This document shows positions 8,543 through 17,354 of a DNA stretch of 64,000 bases, piece by piece. The first letter of the stretch is position 1; every line of letters starts with the position of its first letter. Under the pieces are notes generated by a model. That model saw only the letters and a program-made list of their open reading frames with translations, made no database searches and was not told where the DNA came from. The translations under genes and the position numbers were made by a program. Where the stretch lies: the NCBI GenBank assembly GCA_900549645.1, contig URPD01000003.1, positions 14,926 through 78,925 on the forward strand, written 5' to 3'. Source of the stretch: an uncultured Eubacteriales bacterium (GTDB taxonomy: Bacteria; Bacillota; Clostridia; Oscillospirales; Oscillospiraceae).

Positions 8543-9038
8543 GACGAAAAGGCTCGTGTTCATGGCGCTGCTGACAGCCATGGCGCTGACGATATTTGTT
8601 ATCGAAGCGCAGATACCCGCGCCCGTGCCGATACCCGGCGTAAAGCTCGGCTTGTCGAACATCATCACGCTCACGGCCATGCTCCTGCTCGGCAAGAAAG
8701 AAGCCGGTATCGTCCTGCTGCTGAGGATAATCATGGGCGCGATGTTCACCGGCAGCCCTGCCGCGCTGATATACAGCATCTCCGGCGGTGTGCTGGCGTA
8801 TATTGTGATGTGCCTGCTGGTCGGGCGCTTCCCGGAAAAGCTTATCTGGGTCGTCAGTGCGACCGCCGCCGTCGCGCACAACGCGGGGCAGCTTATGGCC
8901 TGCGCGCTCATCGTCAAGACTCCGGGGCTGCTGTATTACGCGCCGGTGCTCGCCGCCTCCGGCATCATCACCGGCGTATTCACCGGCGTTGCAGCGATGT
9001 ATCTTGTCCGCGCGGTGCGGAAAATTATCAAAAAATAA
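8535..9038 (+). CDS. Gx transporter family protein (heptaprenyl diphosphate synthase component I-like)
   Basis: This is a 167-residue membrane protein with about five hydrophobic segments. The ECF-substrate-binding-like signature is EAQIPAPVPIPGVKLGLSN near residues 24-42. The family is often misnamed heptaprenyl diphosphate synthase component I; its fold resembles small-solute uptake components. The substrate is unknown. The start overlaps the NusG-II-like gene by 8 bases, which implies translational coupling. Confidence 0.75.
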   Translation: MAKTKRLVFMALLTAMALTIFVIEAQIPAPVPIPGVKLGLSNIITLTAMLLLGKKEAGIVLLLRIIMGAMFTGSPAALIYSISGGVLAYIVMCLLVGRFPEKLIWVVSATAAVAHNAGQLMACALIVKTPGLLYYAPVLAASGIITGVFTGVAAMYLVRAVRKIIKK

Positions 9039-9094
9039 TTATAGTTTGTCACAGATTGGGACACAACTACAAAAAAGAAAGGTATGTATTTCAA

Positions 9095-9925
9095 ATGAGC
9101 GAATGCACACATGATTGTTCAACCTGCGGCGAGAGCTGCAGCGAGCGCAGTGCGGAGTCCTTCCGCAAGGCGCTTCACGAGGGCTCCAGCGTCAAGAAGG
9201 TCATCGGCGTTGTGAGCGGCAAGGGCGGCGTCGGCAAGTCCCTCGTCACGAGCCTGCTCGCCTCCGAGATGCAGCGCCGCGGCTACAACGCGGCTGTTCT
9301 CGATGCGGACATCACCGGCCCATCCATCCCGAAGGCCTTCGGTATCACCGAGCACGCCCGCGGCACCGAGGAGTATCTCCTCCCCGTTACGACGCACACC
9401 GGCCTTCAGATCATGTCTATAAACCTCATCCTCGAAAACGAGACCGAGCCTGTCGTATGGCGCGGCCCCGTCATCGCCGGCGTCGTCACCCAGTTCTGGA
9501 CGGACGTACTCTGGACGGATGTGGACTACATGTTCGTCGATATGCCTCCCGGAACCGGCGACGTGCCGCTGACCGTGTTCCAGTCCCTGCCGATCGACGG
9601 CGTGGTCATCGTCACCACCCCGCAGGATCTGGTTAGCATGATAGTCGCCAAGGCCGTCAACATGGCAAAGCTTATGAACGTACCCGTACTCGGCATCGTC
9701 GAGAACATGTCCTACTACAAGTGCCCGGACTGCGGCAAGGAGCACGCAATATTCGGCGAGAGCAAGGTGGACAAGGTTGCGAAGGAATTCGGCATAGAGA
9801 ACACCGCACGCCTGCCGATCGACCCGGTCATCGCCGCGATGGTCGACGCGGGCGAGGTCGAGTCCGTGGACGGCGGGAACATCTCCGGCATCGCCGACGT
9901 CATCGAGAGGAGAGGCGATAAATGA
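9095..9925 (+). CDS. Mrp/NBP35-type iron-sulfur carrier ATPase
   Basis: This 276-residue P-loop ATPase is predicted to carry and deliver Fe-S clusters. The N-terminal Cys cluster CTHDCSTCGESC (residues 4-15) precedes the P-loop SGKGGVGKS (about 41-49). DADITGPSIP, DMPPGTGD and a C-terminal CPDCG pair that bridges a cluster between subunits follow. The ATG at 9095 is 13 bases after AAAGAAAGG; a longer in-frame reading would run into the Gx gene and is not supported. The stop overlaps the next start as ATGA, so it is coupled to the NifX-like protein. Confidence 0.9.
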   Translation: MSECTHDCSTCGESCSERSAESFRKALHEGSSVKKVIGVVSGKGGVGKSLVTSLLASEMQRRGYNAAVLDADITGPSIPKAFGITEHARGTEEYLLPVTTHTGLQIMSINLILENETEPVVWRGPVIAGVVTQFWTDVLWTDVDYMFVDMPPGTGDVPLTVFQSLPIDGVVIVTTPQDLVSMIVAKAVNMAKLMNVPVLGIVENMSYYKCPDCGKEHAIFGESKVDKVAKEFGIENTARLPIDPVIAAMVDAGEVESVDGGNISGIADVIERRGDK

Positions 9926-10359
9926 AAGTAGCTGTCGCATACAACAACGGTCAGATAGGCGAGCATTTCGGCCACGCCGAGTGCTTCGCGATATACGATT
10001 ACCAGGACACAAATGTCGACTCCTGCGTTAAAAAGCTCATCGACTGCTCTGACCGGCACGGTCATCAGGCGATGGCCGACCTCATGCGCGAGAACGACGT
10101 TGACGCGGTCATTGTCAGCCAGATGGGCGATGAAGCGCGCGCCCTGCTGCTGAGCGCAGGCATCGTGCCCGTTCTGGGCTACTGCGGCGGCGCGGATATG
10201 GCCGCCGACATGCTCGTGAGCGGTCTGCTGTCCATCTCCCCCGAATTCGACGGCGGCGGTTGCGGCGGTGGCTGCGGCGGTTGCGGTGGTGGCTGCGGCG
10301 GCGGATGCGGCAGTTCCGACGACGGCGGATGCGGATGCGGTGGAAGCTGCGGCTGCTGA
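9922..10359 (+). CDS. NifX/NifB-like (dinitrogenase Fe-Mo cofactor family) protein with Cys/Gly-rich tail
   Basis: This is a 145-residue protein. Residues 1-108 form the NifX/NafY-type fold that binds iron-sulfur or metal clusters (MKVAVAYNNGQIGEHFGHAECF, AVIVSQMGDEA). The last ~35 residues are almost only Gly and Cys, with about eleven Cys in GGCGG-type repeats and a GCGCGGSCGC end. No nitrogenase genes are in the window, and such proteins are common in non-fixing Clostridia next to Mrp. The tail suggests a metal or Fe-S cargo handed over with Mrp (inference). Confidence 0.85.
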   Translation: MKVAVAYNNGQIGEHFGHAECFAIYDYQDTNVDSCVKKLIDCSDRHGHQAMADLMRENDVDAVIVSQMGDEARALLLSAGIVPVLGYCGGADMAADMLVSGLLSISPEFDGGGCGGGCGGCGGGCGGGCGSSDDGGCGCGGSCGC

Positions 10360-10375
10360 TTTAACCGAACGCGAT

Positions 10376-10418
10376 ATTCCCCCGAAGCAGAGCAACGCTT
10401 TGCTTCGGGGGAATTTTT
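10376..10418. terminator. Bidirectional rho-independent terminator
   Basis: A perfect 14-bp stem (10376-10389 with 10401-10414) is followed by T5 on the plus strand and is preceded by AAT-rich sequence. It separates the convergent NifX-like and spoIIE-partner genes. Confidence 0.85.
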
Positions 10419-10422
10419 GCGT

Positions 10423-10791
10423 CTAGATGTGTCCTGTGAGCATGAGGAGCGTCAGCGTCAGGAGCACCGCCGCCGCGGCCGCGGTAAGCATCGGGACGAT
10501 CTGCGGCCTCGCCCGTCTCGGCGGCAGATGCTCAGACGCGTACTTCCCTGCCGCCTCGCGCGCACAGCGCAGAAGCTCTGTCTGGCTCTTTCCGGGCGTG
10601 TGCAGATAATCGTCGCTGACAATGAACACCGCCTGCTCAAAGACGCGCGGGTCGGGCGACGGAACAACTATCACGCGCCGCGCCGTCCCGCGCAGAGGCT
10701 CCATAGGCTGTGCGCCGTCCGGAGACGCAAACAACGCGTCTCTGAACGCCCTGCCCAGATCGGCGAGCCGCCAGCGCAGTCCCGGCCTCAT
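10423..10791 (-). CDS. Small tail-anchored protein coupled to spoIIE, function unknown
   Basis: This 122-residue protein has no recognised family. Residues 1-98 are polar and Arg-rich (MRPGLRWRLADLGRAFRDAL, VIVVPSPDPRVFEQAVFIVS). The end is a single hydrophobic segment (about 100-120) of tail-anchor type, with the soluble part predicted inside the cell. The start overlaps the spoIIE stop by 4 bases (ATGA), so the two are translated together. A sporulation role is suggested by that coupling only. Confidence 0.65.
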   Translation of the reverse strand: MRPGLRWRLADLGRAFRDALFASPDGAQPMEPLRGTARRVIVVPSPDPRVFEQAVFIVSDDYLHTPGKSQTELLRCAREAAGKYASEHLPPRRARPQIVPMLTAAAAAVLLTLTLLMLTGHI

Positions 10792-13112
10792 ACGCGCTCC
10801 TCCACGCGCACCGTCACGACCGTCATGTCGTCCTCCGCGCCGTACTGCTGCTCGGCCTCCTTAAGCGTGGCCTTCGCAAGCGACTTCATGTCCGCGCCGC
10901 TCTTCTGGAGCAGCGTTTTCAGCCAGCCGTCGTCATCGTCTACTATCACGCCGTCCGAGGCGATGACCGCCGTCGAGCCGGGGCGCAGTCTCATTCTCAC
11001 GAGATCGGGCGCTTCCCCGTCGCCGAGGTTCAGCCCCGCGGCCAGCGTCTCACCCTTTATCCGACGGATGCGCCCGCTGTTCATCACGTATGACGGTGCG
11101 GCGCCGTATTTATAAAAGCAGGTCTCGCCGGAGAAGAGGTCGACGCACATGAGATCGACCGTGGCGTAGCCCCAGCTGTCGTCCCCGCCGCGTAGGAGCA
11201 TGACGGAGTTGAGAAGCTTCATGGCGACGGCGGGATCTGCGCCGGAGCGCAGGAACTTTTCGAGTATGCCGACTATCTCCGCGCTCTCCTTGGCTGCCTC
11301 GCTGCCGGTGCCCATTCCGTCGGAGAGGATGACGCAGAGCACGCCGGAGTCGGTTTTGAAGTAGCTGCCGCGGTCTCCGCTCACCTTCTCCCCGCGCTTT
11401 TTCAGCGCCGCGATGCCGACGGACACCGCCAGCGGCTCCGCCTCAAGCAGCGTCATGCATGAGCAGCCGTCCGGAAGCTCGTTCGGCAGGCACAGCCGTA
11501 CCCCGACAACCGCCGACAGCTTTTCGAGCCAGTCTTCAAGCCCGGTCAGAGGACTCAGCCGCCCGCTCTCGATGCTGACGCGCAGTCGGCCGCGCCCGTC
11601 GCGGTAGACAGCGGTCTCGGCGTCGATGTCCAGACTCTTCAGGTAGCGCTGCAGCCTGCGCTCAGCCAAGGGATCCGCGCCGTTTACGCTGCCCAGCTCT
11701 GCCGCGATGCGCCCAAGCATGGCGGCCATGTCCTGATACTGCCCCCACGCCGCACTGCGGTTTTCGGACAGCTTCGCCTGAAGCTGCCTCCGGTACGCCA
11801 TCGCGCGCAGTTCTCCGTTCACCGCCGCGACAAATGGCATCAGACTCACGCACTTTTCGCGGAAGAAGCCCGGAAAGTCGGTGTTTTCAAGGCTTCCATG
11901 CTCCTGCATGGCGCGTGAGGCATCGTTCATGGCCGACAGCGTATCGACGTAATCCGCGTTCCAGCAACGGTTTTTGAACTTGCATTTGACGCAGACCTGA
12001 TCCGCAGCGCGGTCAAATATCCGCGCGATATTCTCGTCGTTATACGGCTCCTCGATATTCCGCCGCACGACTTCGAACAGCTCCGCGTACGCATCGCCCA
12101 GCTCGCGCACATGCCCGGCGACATAGCGGCGCAGATTCGTCTCGCCGCTGCCGCGCTCCATGCGCTGGAGTATCACGCCCGCGTGGGTAAGCAGCTGTGT
12201 CGGCAGCAGCACGAACACCACCGCCGCGCAGAAGCATTCCAGCAGCGCGCCGAGATATCTGTCCGAATCCCACGCGCAGATCACCGCGATCGCGTTCGCA
12301 ACCAGAAACGACAGTGTGAAGAGTATCCGCCCGTGCTTGCCGAACACGCCGGCGAGCAGCCCCGAAAACGCGAACACCATCGTATAAAACGGTGCACCGC
12401 CGTGCGAAATGTCCATGGCGATGCCCATAACAGTGCCGACGGCAGCGCCGGTCAGCATCCCGCCCTGCATGGCCGAGGCCATCACCAGCAGCAGCGCCGC
12501 CCAGCGGCCGACCGACACGAGGCCGAACAGCTCTATCCGCCCCACCGCTATCAGCATGCAGGCGGCAGCGATGAGCAGCGCGGCGCTGTGGCGCAGTTCA
12601 TCCGTCTCGCTCCTGCGCGGCGCGGTCGAAAGCGCCTCGCGGAAAAAGTAGCAGCCGCCGAAAGCGAGCGATGTCTCAAGCACGAGCTTCGCCGCGAGGG
12701 GTATCTCGTCGGGCTTTGCGGAGAAGCTGCCCAGAAATCCGGTCAGCGCCATGACCAGCCCCGCGACCGCGGGCATGAACAGGCCGCGTTTATAAAACTC
12801 CAGCTCCTGAAACACGAAGCCCACGGTGTACACCAGCACGGCGGCAGCGATGTAGCGTATCCCCCAGTCGATGCCGCCGCTCAGCAGATAGCCCAGCGCC
12901 ACCCCCGCAAGCGCGAATACGCCCTTGACGCCCGGTCCCGCAGCGGCCACGAAGGCCATCCCGAACGGCGCGCCCGATGCCAGCACCCGCGCGCAGGCCG
13001 TCACGAAGCCTGCCAGCATATATCCGCCGCAGTGCAGCGCCGTGCCGAAGCGCGGGTCAAGCTTGCCTCGCGGTATCCGTCCGGCAAACAGTTTTCCTCC
13101 CTCAGTTGCCAT
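10788..13112 (-). CDS. spoIIE: Stage II sporulation protein E (PP2C phosphatase)
   Basis: This 774-residue protein dephosphorylates SpoIIAA to release sigma-F in the forespore and takes part in polar septation. Roughly ten membrane helices fill residues 25-320, a central regulatory region follows, and the C-terminal PP2C domain (about 565-774) has the metal motif ILSDGMGTG and a second acidic site VIASDGVIVDDDDGW. Length and layout match Bacillus and Clostridium SpoIIE. The start at 13112 has a clear AGGAGG site. It is the firmest evidence that the organism forms endospores. A 10-bp inverted repeat lies just upstream (13130-13162). Confidence 0.93.
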   Translation of the reverse strand: MATEGGKLFAGRIPRGKLDPRFGTALHCGGYMLAGFVTACARVLASGAPFGMAFVAAAGPGVKGVFALAGVALGYLLSGGIDWGIRYIAAAVLVYTVGFVFQELEFYKRGLFMPAVAGLVMALTGFLGSFSAKPDEIPLAAKLVLETSLAFGGCYFFREALSTAPRRSETDELRHSAALLIAAACMLIAVGRIELFGLVSVGRWAALLLVMASAMQGGMLTGAAVGTVMGIAMDISHGGAPFYTMVFAFSGLLAGVFGKHGRILFTLSFLVANAIAVICAWDSDRYLGALLECFCAAVVFVLLPTQLLTHAGVILQRMERGSGETNLRRYVAGHVRELGDAYAELFEVVRRNIEEPYNDENIARIFDRAADQVCVKCKFKNRCWNADYVDTLSAMNDASRAMQEHGSLENTDFPGFFREKCVSLMPFVAAVNGELRAMAYRRQLQAKLSENRSAAWGQYQDMAAMLGRIAAELGSVNGADPLAERRLQRYLKSLDIDAETAVYRDGRGRLRVSIESGRLSPLTGLEDWLEKLSAVVGVRLCLPNELPDGCSCMTLLEAEPLAVSVGIAALKKRGEKVSGDRGSYFKTDSGVLCVILSDGMGTGSEAAKESAEIVGILEKFLRSGADPAVAMKLLNSVMLLRGGDDSWGYATVDLMCVDLFSGETCFYKYGAAPSYVMNSGRIRRIKGETLAAGLNLGDGEAPDLVRMRLRPGSTAVIASDGVIVDDDDGWLKTLLQKSGADMKSLAKATLKEAEQQYGAEDDMTVVTVRVEERV

Positions 13113-13129
13113 ATGTAGTCCTCCTAAGT

Positions 13130-13162
13130 TTACATAATTGTAAGTTTATTATAATTATGTAA
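13130..13162. promoter_or_regulatory. Inverted repeat in the spoIIE promoter region
   Basis: The arms TTACATAATT (13130-13139) and AATTATGTAA (13153-13162) are perfect inverted copies around a 13-base AT-rich centre. They lie 18-50 bases upstream of spoIIE. They could be an operator or part of the promoter; no Spo0A box was recognised. Confidence 0.45.
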
Positions 13163-13250
13163 TTCTACGAAGGCCGTCATATAGCGCTGTAACATTTTAG
13201 TTTATACAACAAGAAAATAAAGGAAAATAGTTCCGGCTCCCCTGTGCGCG

Positions 13251-13287
13251 AAAAAATTCCGGTCGGCTGATATTCTCAGCCGCCCGG
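13251..13287 (-). terminator. Rho-independent terminator of the GT2 gene
   Basis: A 12-bp GC-rich stem with one mismatch (13276-13287 with 13259-13270) and a 5-base loop is followed on the minus strand by AATTTTTT. Confidence 0.8.
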
Positions 13288-13294
13288 ATGCGGT

Positions 13295-14527
13295 TTACTT
13301 TATACTCATTATCTGACGCACTGTGCATGCGCGGCGATGGGATATCGGCTTCCATCCTGGAGAGACGAAGAGCGACACGACGACTATCGGGAGATAGGTC
13401 AGCATGAACAGCGGGAAGGTGAACGCGTACAGAACCTTTTTGAAGCTTGTGCAGTGTATTTGCCGCCACTCGCTGATTGTTGTTATCGCGCCGAGCGCGA
13501 ACAGCGTGAGGTAGAGGTTAGCCACCAACTGTGCGACAGACAGCATCAGACCGGACAAATCGCCGCCCGCGAGGAAGGTCTGGAGCGCTGCCGCGACGTT
13601 CACCACGATGCTCACACAGCTGAGCACCGCCGCCGGCATGATGTTCATCGCCATGTCATAGCAGGAGAAGCTGCCGCCGAACATGCCCTTCATCAGGTCA
13701 AGCCCGTAACAGCCGAACACCTGCAAATAGCCCCTCGACCAGCGGAGCCGCTGCCGCCACGACTGGCGGAAATCCGTGGGCTGCTCGTCATACAGCACCG
13801 CCTCCCGGCAATAGCCGATCTTCTCGCCGTGCACCACGTTGTCGATCGTAAACTCGATGTCCTCGGTGAGCAGGAAGAAGTGCCACGAGCCGATGCGGTC
13901 AAGAATCTCCCGCGTGAACGCGAAGCCCGTGCCGGACACCGCACAGCTGCTGCCGATCGTGTAGCGCGCGCCGTTGAGATAGCGCGACTCGCGCAGGAAC
14001 CACAGCGCGTAGCCCGCGGATATCCAGTTGTCGCCGTAGTTTTTGGAGTTGCGGTAACTGGTGGCGATCTTGTAGCCGTCGGACAGGGTCTGATCCATGT
14101 GTCGTATGTAATCCGGCGCGATGACGTTGTCGGCGTCGAGGACGAGGTACGCGTCGTACTCATGCGGGATGTGGCTGAGCAGGAAATCCAGCGCGTAGCC
14201 CTTGCCGATATGCTGTGTGTCGAAGCGTTCAAACACCTGCGCGCCGTGACAGCGCGCCATCTTCGCGGTGCCGTCGGTGCAGTTGTCAGCGGCGACATAT
14301 ATATCAATAAGCCCAGACGGGTAGTCCTGAGCGTTGATGCTGTCTATAAGCTCTGAGATGACCGCCTCCTCGTTGCGCGCAGCGATGAGCACGGCGAAGC
14401 GGTGCAGCTTAGGCGGCTTGTGCGCGGTGCGTCTCCCCCGCCAGCTTATCGGGATATATATAAACTGGTAAGCATAGCATACGAAGAAAACACAGGCTAT
14501 GATGAAGTTTATCTGTTTTATAGACAT
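13295..14527 (-). CDS. Processive GT2 family membrane glycosyltransferase
   Basis: This 410-residue enzyme resembles cellulose/hyaluronan synthase-like and IcaA-like glycosyltransferases. It has an N-terminal helix (residues 5-25), a cytosolic GT-A domain with LDADN (DXD), LTEDIEF and QRLRW (the Q/RXXRW motif of processive enzymes), then three to four C-terminal helices. The ATG at 14527 follows AAGGAGG; an earlier in-frame Met lacks such a site. No polysaccharide operon partners are adjacent. The polymer is unknown; a beta-linked hexosamine or glucose polymer is a family-based guess. Confidence 0.85.
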   Translation of the reverse strand: MSIKQINFIIACVFFVCYAYQFIYIPISWRGRRTAHKPPKLHRFAVLIAARNEEAVISELIDSINAQDYPSGLIDIYVAADNCTDGTAKMARCHGAQVFERFDTQHIGKGYALDFLLSHIPHEYDAYLVLDADNVIAPDYIRHMDQTLSDGYKIATSYRNSKNYGDNWISAGYALWFLRESRYLNGARYTIGSSCAVSGTGFAFTREILDRIGSWHFFLLTEDIEFTIDNVVHGEKIGYCREAVLYDEQPTDFRQSWRQRLRWSRGYLQVFGCYGLDLMKGMFGGSFSCYDMAMNIMPAAVLSCVSIVVNVAAALQTFLAGGDLSGLMLSVAQLVANLYLTLFALGAITTISEWRQIHCTSFKKVLYAFTFPLFMLTYLPIVVVSLFVSPGWKPISHRRACTVRQIMSIK

Positions 14528-14814
14528 ATACTCGCCTCCTTGGTAGTATGGCAAAATTATAGCCCACGACCGCTTTAAGGAACAAGCGGCAGGATGTTTA
14601 AGTTTTGCTTAAGCCCATAATACCCACCGCGCCGCGGCGCTGCCATAGCTTTGCCTTACAAAATCCGCGTTTTGTCTTACATTTTTGTAATGTTGCCGGA
14701 AATTTTTACAGACTTCACCAGCAATGCAGAACTGGAAATCGGGTTGTTTTTATGCTATACTATTTTGGCAGAAATCTTTGAACAGTATTTAAAGCAGAAT
14801 TAAGAGGAGATTTA

Positions 14815-15909
14815 ATGGCAAATATTTTTGATTACATCGCGTGGCGCGGCGACCTGCGCTTTGACTTCCGCCCCTTCAACGAGCTGGACGGGCTTGTCCT
14901 CTGCCGCATGTCCTATCTGCCCTGCGACGGCATCCTCGGCGAAGAGCCGATGAGCCTGCCGGAGCTTGCGGACGCGCTCAGCGCGCGTCCGGAAACCGAG
15001 GAGCGGCTCATCCGCCCCGACGATATACGGCTTCTCAAGGCGGCAGCCGAAAGCGAGCGCTTCCGCGGGATATATGTTTGTAATTATGTAAACCAAATCG
15101 AACTTGAAACGCAGACCCAATTCTCCGCGCTGTGCTACATACTTGAGGACGGCAGGCGTTTTGTCGCCTTCCGCGGCACGGACACGACGCTGGTTGGCTG
15201 GAAAGAGGATTTCAACATGGCGTTCATCTGCCCGGTTCCGGCACAGCTGTCGGCGGTGAAGTATCTTGAGCGCATCGCGGTCGGCACGGACGGCGCGCTG
15301 ATGCTGGGCGGGCACTCCAAGGGCGGCAACCTCGCGGTGTATGCCGGCGCGTTCTGCTCCGACGCGGTTCAGCAGCGGATCGAGCTTGTATATAATTTCG
15401 ACGGCCCCGGCTTTGACCAGAAGATACTCGACCAGCCGGGCTACGAGGCGATATGCCCGCGTGTGCGCACCTTTGTCCCGCAGTCGTCAGTGGTCGGGAT
15501 GCTGCTTGGGCACGAGGAACAGTACACGGTCGTGCACAGTCAGGAGACCGGGCTGACCCAGCACAACATTTACACATGGGACGTTGAGCGAGAGAGTCTG
15601 AGCTATCTCGACACGGTGACGCAGGGCAGCCGTTTCATTGACCGGACACTCAAGGACTGGCTCGCGGGGATGAGCGTGGAGCAGCGCGCGGTGCTGGTCG
15701 ACACCGTGTATGAGGTCATGCAGCAGACCGGCGCGCGCACGGTTCCGGAGCTGAAGGCCAATTGGTTCGGCAGTACGCGGGCGATGATCCGCGCGGCCGG
15801 AGCTTTGAGCGAGGACGATCGCCGCAGTGTCATGCGGATGCTGCGCCTGCTCATGCAGAGCGCCATCGGCGAGCTGTCCGGCGCGGATAAAGAAACCGCA
15901 AAAGCGTGA
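14815..15909 (+). CDS. Mbeg1-like alpha/beta hydrolase (DUF2974)
   Basis: This 364-residue protein carries the lipase-type nucleophile elbow GGHSKGGN near residue 165 and the FRGTD motif near 120. Both are hallmarks of the DUF2974/Mbeg1 group of class-3-lipase-like enzymes. No signal peptide is present, so it should act in the cytosol. The substrate is unknown. An AGAGGAG ribosome site precedes the ATG, and an extended -10 (TGCTATACT, about 14753-14761) may be its promoter. It is a single gene closed by its own terminator. Confidence 0.8.
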   Translation: MANIFDYIAWRGDLRFDFRPFNELDGLVLCRMSYLPCDGILGEEPMSLPELADALSARPETEERLIRPDDIRLLKAAAESERFRGIYVCNYVNQIELETQTQFSALCYILEDGRRFVAFRGTDTTLVGWKEDFNMAFICPVPAQLSAVKYLERIAVGTDGALMLGGHSKGGNLAVYAGAFCSDAVQQRIELVYNFDGPGFDQKILDQPGYEAICPRVRTFVPQSSVVGMLLGHEEQYTVVHSQETGLTQHNIYTWDVERESLSYLDTVTQGSRFIDRTLKDWLAGMSVEQRAVLVDTVYEVMQQTGARTVPELKANWFGSTRAMIRAAGALSEDDRRSVMRMLRLLMQSAIGELSGADKETAKA

Positions 15910-15910
15910 A

Positions 15911-15946
15911 AAAAACACCGGAATGAAAATTCCGGTGTTTTTTATT
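15911..15946 (+). terminator. Rho-independent terminator after the Mbeg1-like gene
   Basis: A stem of about 14 bp (AAAACACCGGAAT type) around a GAAA loop is followed by a T6 run. Confidence 0.88.
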
Positions 15947-15955
15947 ATCTGTGTT

Positions 15956-16233
15956 TAGTATCAGTTGACGAGGGCAGACACGCCTGACAGTGCGTCTTTC
16001 CGGCGCTTTTTGCTCTTTTCGTCTTGAAGGGCGGCAGCCCGTCTGCGTCTCAAAAAGCAAAAATCACTCGAAAATCCATCCCTGTCAGGTGCGAAGCAGT
16101 TTTGACGGAGCAGAAATGTGGCCAGACGATGAAAAGGCCGCAGAGAATACTTGCTGTATTGTCAAGGGCTTTGAAGAAGTATGGACGCATTTCTGCCCGT
16201 CAAAACCGTGTTTGCCCTTATCAACTGATACTA
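15956..16233. mobile_element. 278-bp MITE-like element with 27-bp terminal inverted repeats
   Basis: The ends TAGTATCAGTTGA... (15956-15982) and its inverse (16207-16233) match at 24 of 27 positions. If the outer TA is a target duplication, the element itself begins GTATCAG, in the manner of IS630/mariner-type elements. A second inverted pair (about 16091-16111 with 16188-16206) and shorter ones lie inside, and no reading frame is apparent. The right end provides the TAG stop of the LCP gene on the minus strand. This accounts for the whole gap between the two genes. Confidence 0.7.
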
Positions 16234-17274
16234 TCCCTCGTACTTGATGTTCTCGTAGAGGAAGTCGTGCAGGATCTTGGAGTTAGTCTCAAAGTCGACC
16301 GCGAACAAGGAGCGCCCCTCCATGCCCAGCATTCCGCCGTAAGACCCCGGAACCGGGATCGTCATCTGGTCGAACTCGACGCCGAGGAAGTTGGGCGCGT
16401 AGCTCATAAGCTTCACAAGCTCAAGCTTCGTCAGATTCGTTCTGACCATGGGCAGGATGGTGTCAATAAGATTATTGAGCGTTGCGACGTCCGCGTTCTT
16501 CACGCCGTCGGCACATGCCTGAATAACGGTGCGCTGGCGCTTGATTCTCGACCAGTCGCTGTCGATGGAGCGGAGACGGCAATAGCTCAATGCGGCGGTT
16601 CCGTCAAGATGGAAAACGCTGTCGCCAAGCGGAGTCACCGTGCCGTCGATGTTCGGATACTCCGCGCCGGTGAGCGGGACGTCAACGCCGCCGAGCACAT
16701 CAACGATTGCCTTGAGCGCCGTGAAATTGACGCGCATGTAGCGCTCAACGTCCAGATTGAAGCAGGTCTGGACTTCCTTGACCATCAGCTCCGCCCCGCC
16801 GTAACGGAAGCAGTGCGTAAGCCAGTCGTACTGCCCCTCATACTCGCCTTCGAGAATGGGGACGCCCATGCCGCGCTCAAGACTGACCAGCTTCGCGGTG
16901 CTGTCCTTGAGGTTGAGGCTGAGAACCATTATTGCGTCGGCTCTGGCCGCGTCCGAGAAGTCGTATGTACGCTCGTCGGTACCGAGAAGGAGGATATTGA
17001 AAACTTCCTTTTCCTTTGTAATTTCGCCAGACGGCAGTTCAGAGGGAGCGCGCTCCTCAAGTCCGGAAATATCAACTAGATCCCCTTCGTCGGCATCATC
17101 GTCCGCCGAAGAGCTTACCGGCGTGAAGGTCGTATCGGGGGTGTCATATTTGACAAGATCAAGCTTGCTGTTTATAAAGAGAACCGCAGCGATTATTACC
17201 ACAGCAAATATCGCTAGGACGGATAAAAGCAGCCTCGCCCAAAGGGGCATCTTGCGGCGCTTTTTGGAATGCAT
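16231..17274 (-). CDS. LytR-CpsA-Psr (LCP) family glycopolymer ligase
   Basis: This 347-residue membrane-anchored enzyme is predicted to join teichoic acid or capsule chains to peptidoglycan outside the cell. A basic N-terminus and one helix (residues 12-34) precede an acidic linker. The LCP domain shows FNILLLGTDER, ARADAIMVLSLN, SLERGMGVPI and the Arg-rich pyrophosphate-binding stretch YCRLRSIDSDWSRIKRQR. The start has a GGAGG site. The TAG stop falls within the terminal repeat of a small mobile element, so the natural C-terminus may once have differed by a few residues. Confidence 0.9.
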   Translation of the reverse strand: MHSKKRRKMPLWARLLLSVLAIFAVVIIAAVLFINSKLDLVKYDTPDTTFTPVSSSADDDADEGDLVDISGLEERAPSELPSGEITKEKEVFNILLLGTDERTYDFSDAARADAIMVLSLNLKDSTAKLVSLERGMGVPILEGEYEGQYDWLTHCFRYGGAELMVKEVQTCFNLDVERYMRVNFTALKAIVDVLGGVDVPLTGAEYPNIDGTVTPLGDSVFHLDGTAALSYCRLRSIDSDWSRIKRQRTVIQACADGVKNADVATLNNLIDTILPMVRTNLTKLELVKLMSYAPNFLGVEFDQMTIPVPGSYGGMLGMEGRSLFAVDFETNSKILHDFLYENIKYEG

Positions 17275-17307
17275 ACTGTGTATCTACCTCCTTATGTTAT
17301 TAAATTT

Positions 17308-17336
17308 ATTCTATCACATTTTGGCAAATTATGCAA
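17308..17336 (-). promoter_or_regulatory. Promoter of the LCP gene
   Basis: TTGCAT (17331-17336) and TAGAAT (17308-17313) are spaced by 17 bases, about 35 bases upstream of the LCP start. Confidence 0.65.
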
Positions 17337-17354
17337 TAACATGCCACGGCATTG

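Noticed and set aside
10250..10355. Short direct GGC/TGC repeats, considered as a CRISPR or tandem repeat array
   Set aside because: They are Gly and Cys codons of the NifX-like tail; there are no spacers.
9922..10359. Nitrogen fixation function from the NifX-like gene
   Set aside because: No nif structural or cofactor genes are present, and this family is widespread in non-fixing anaerobes.
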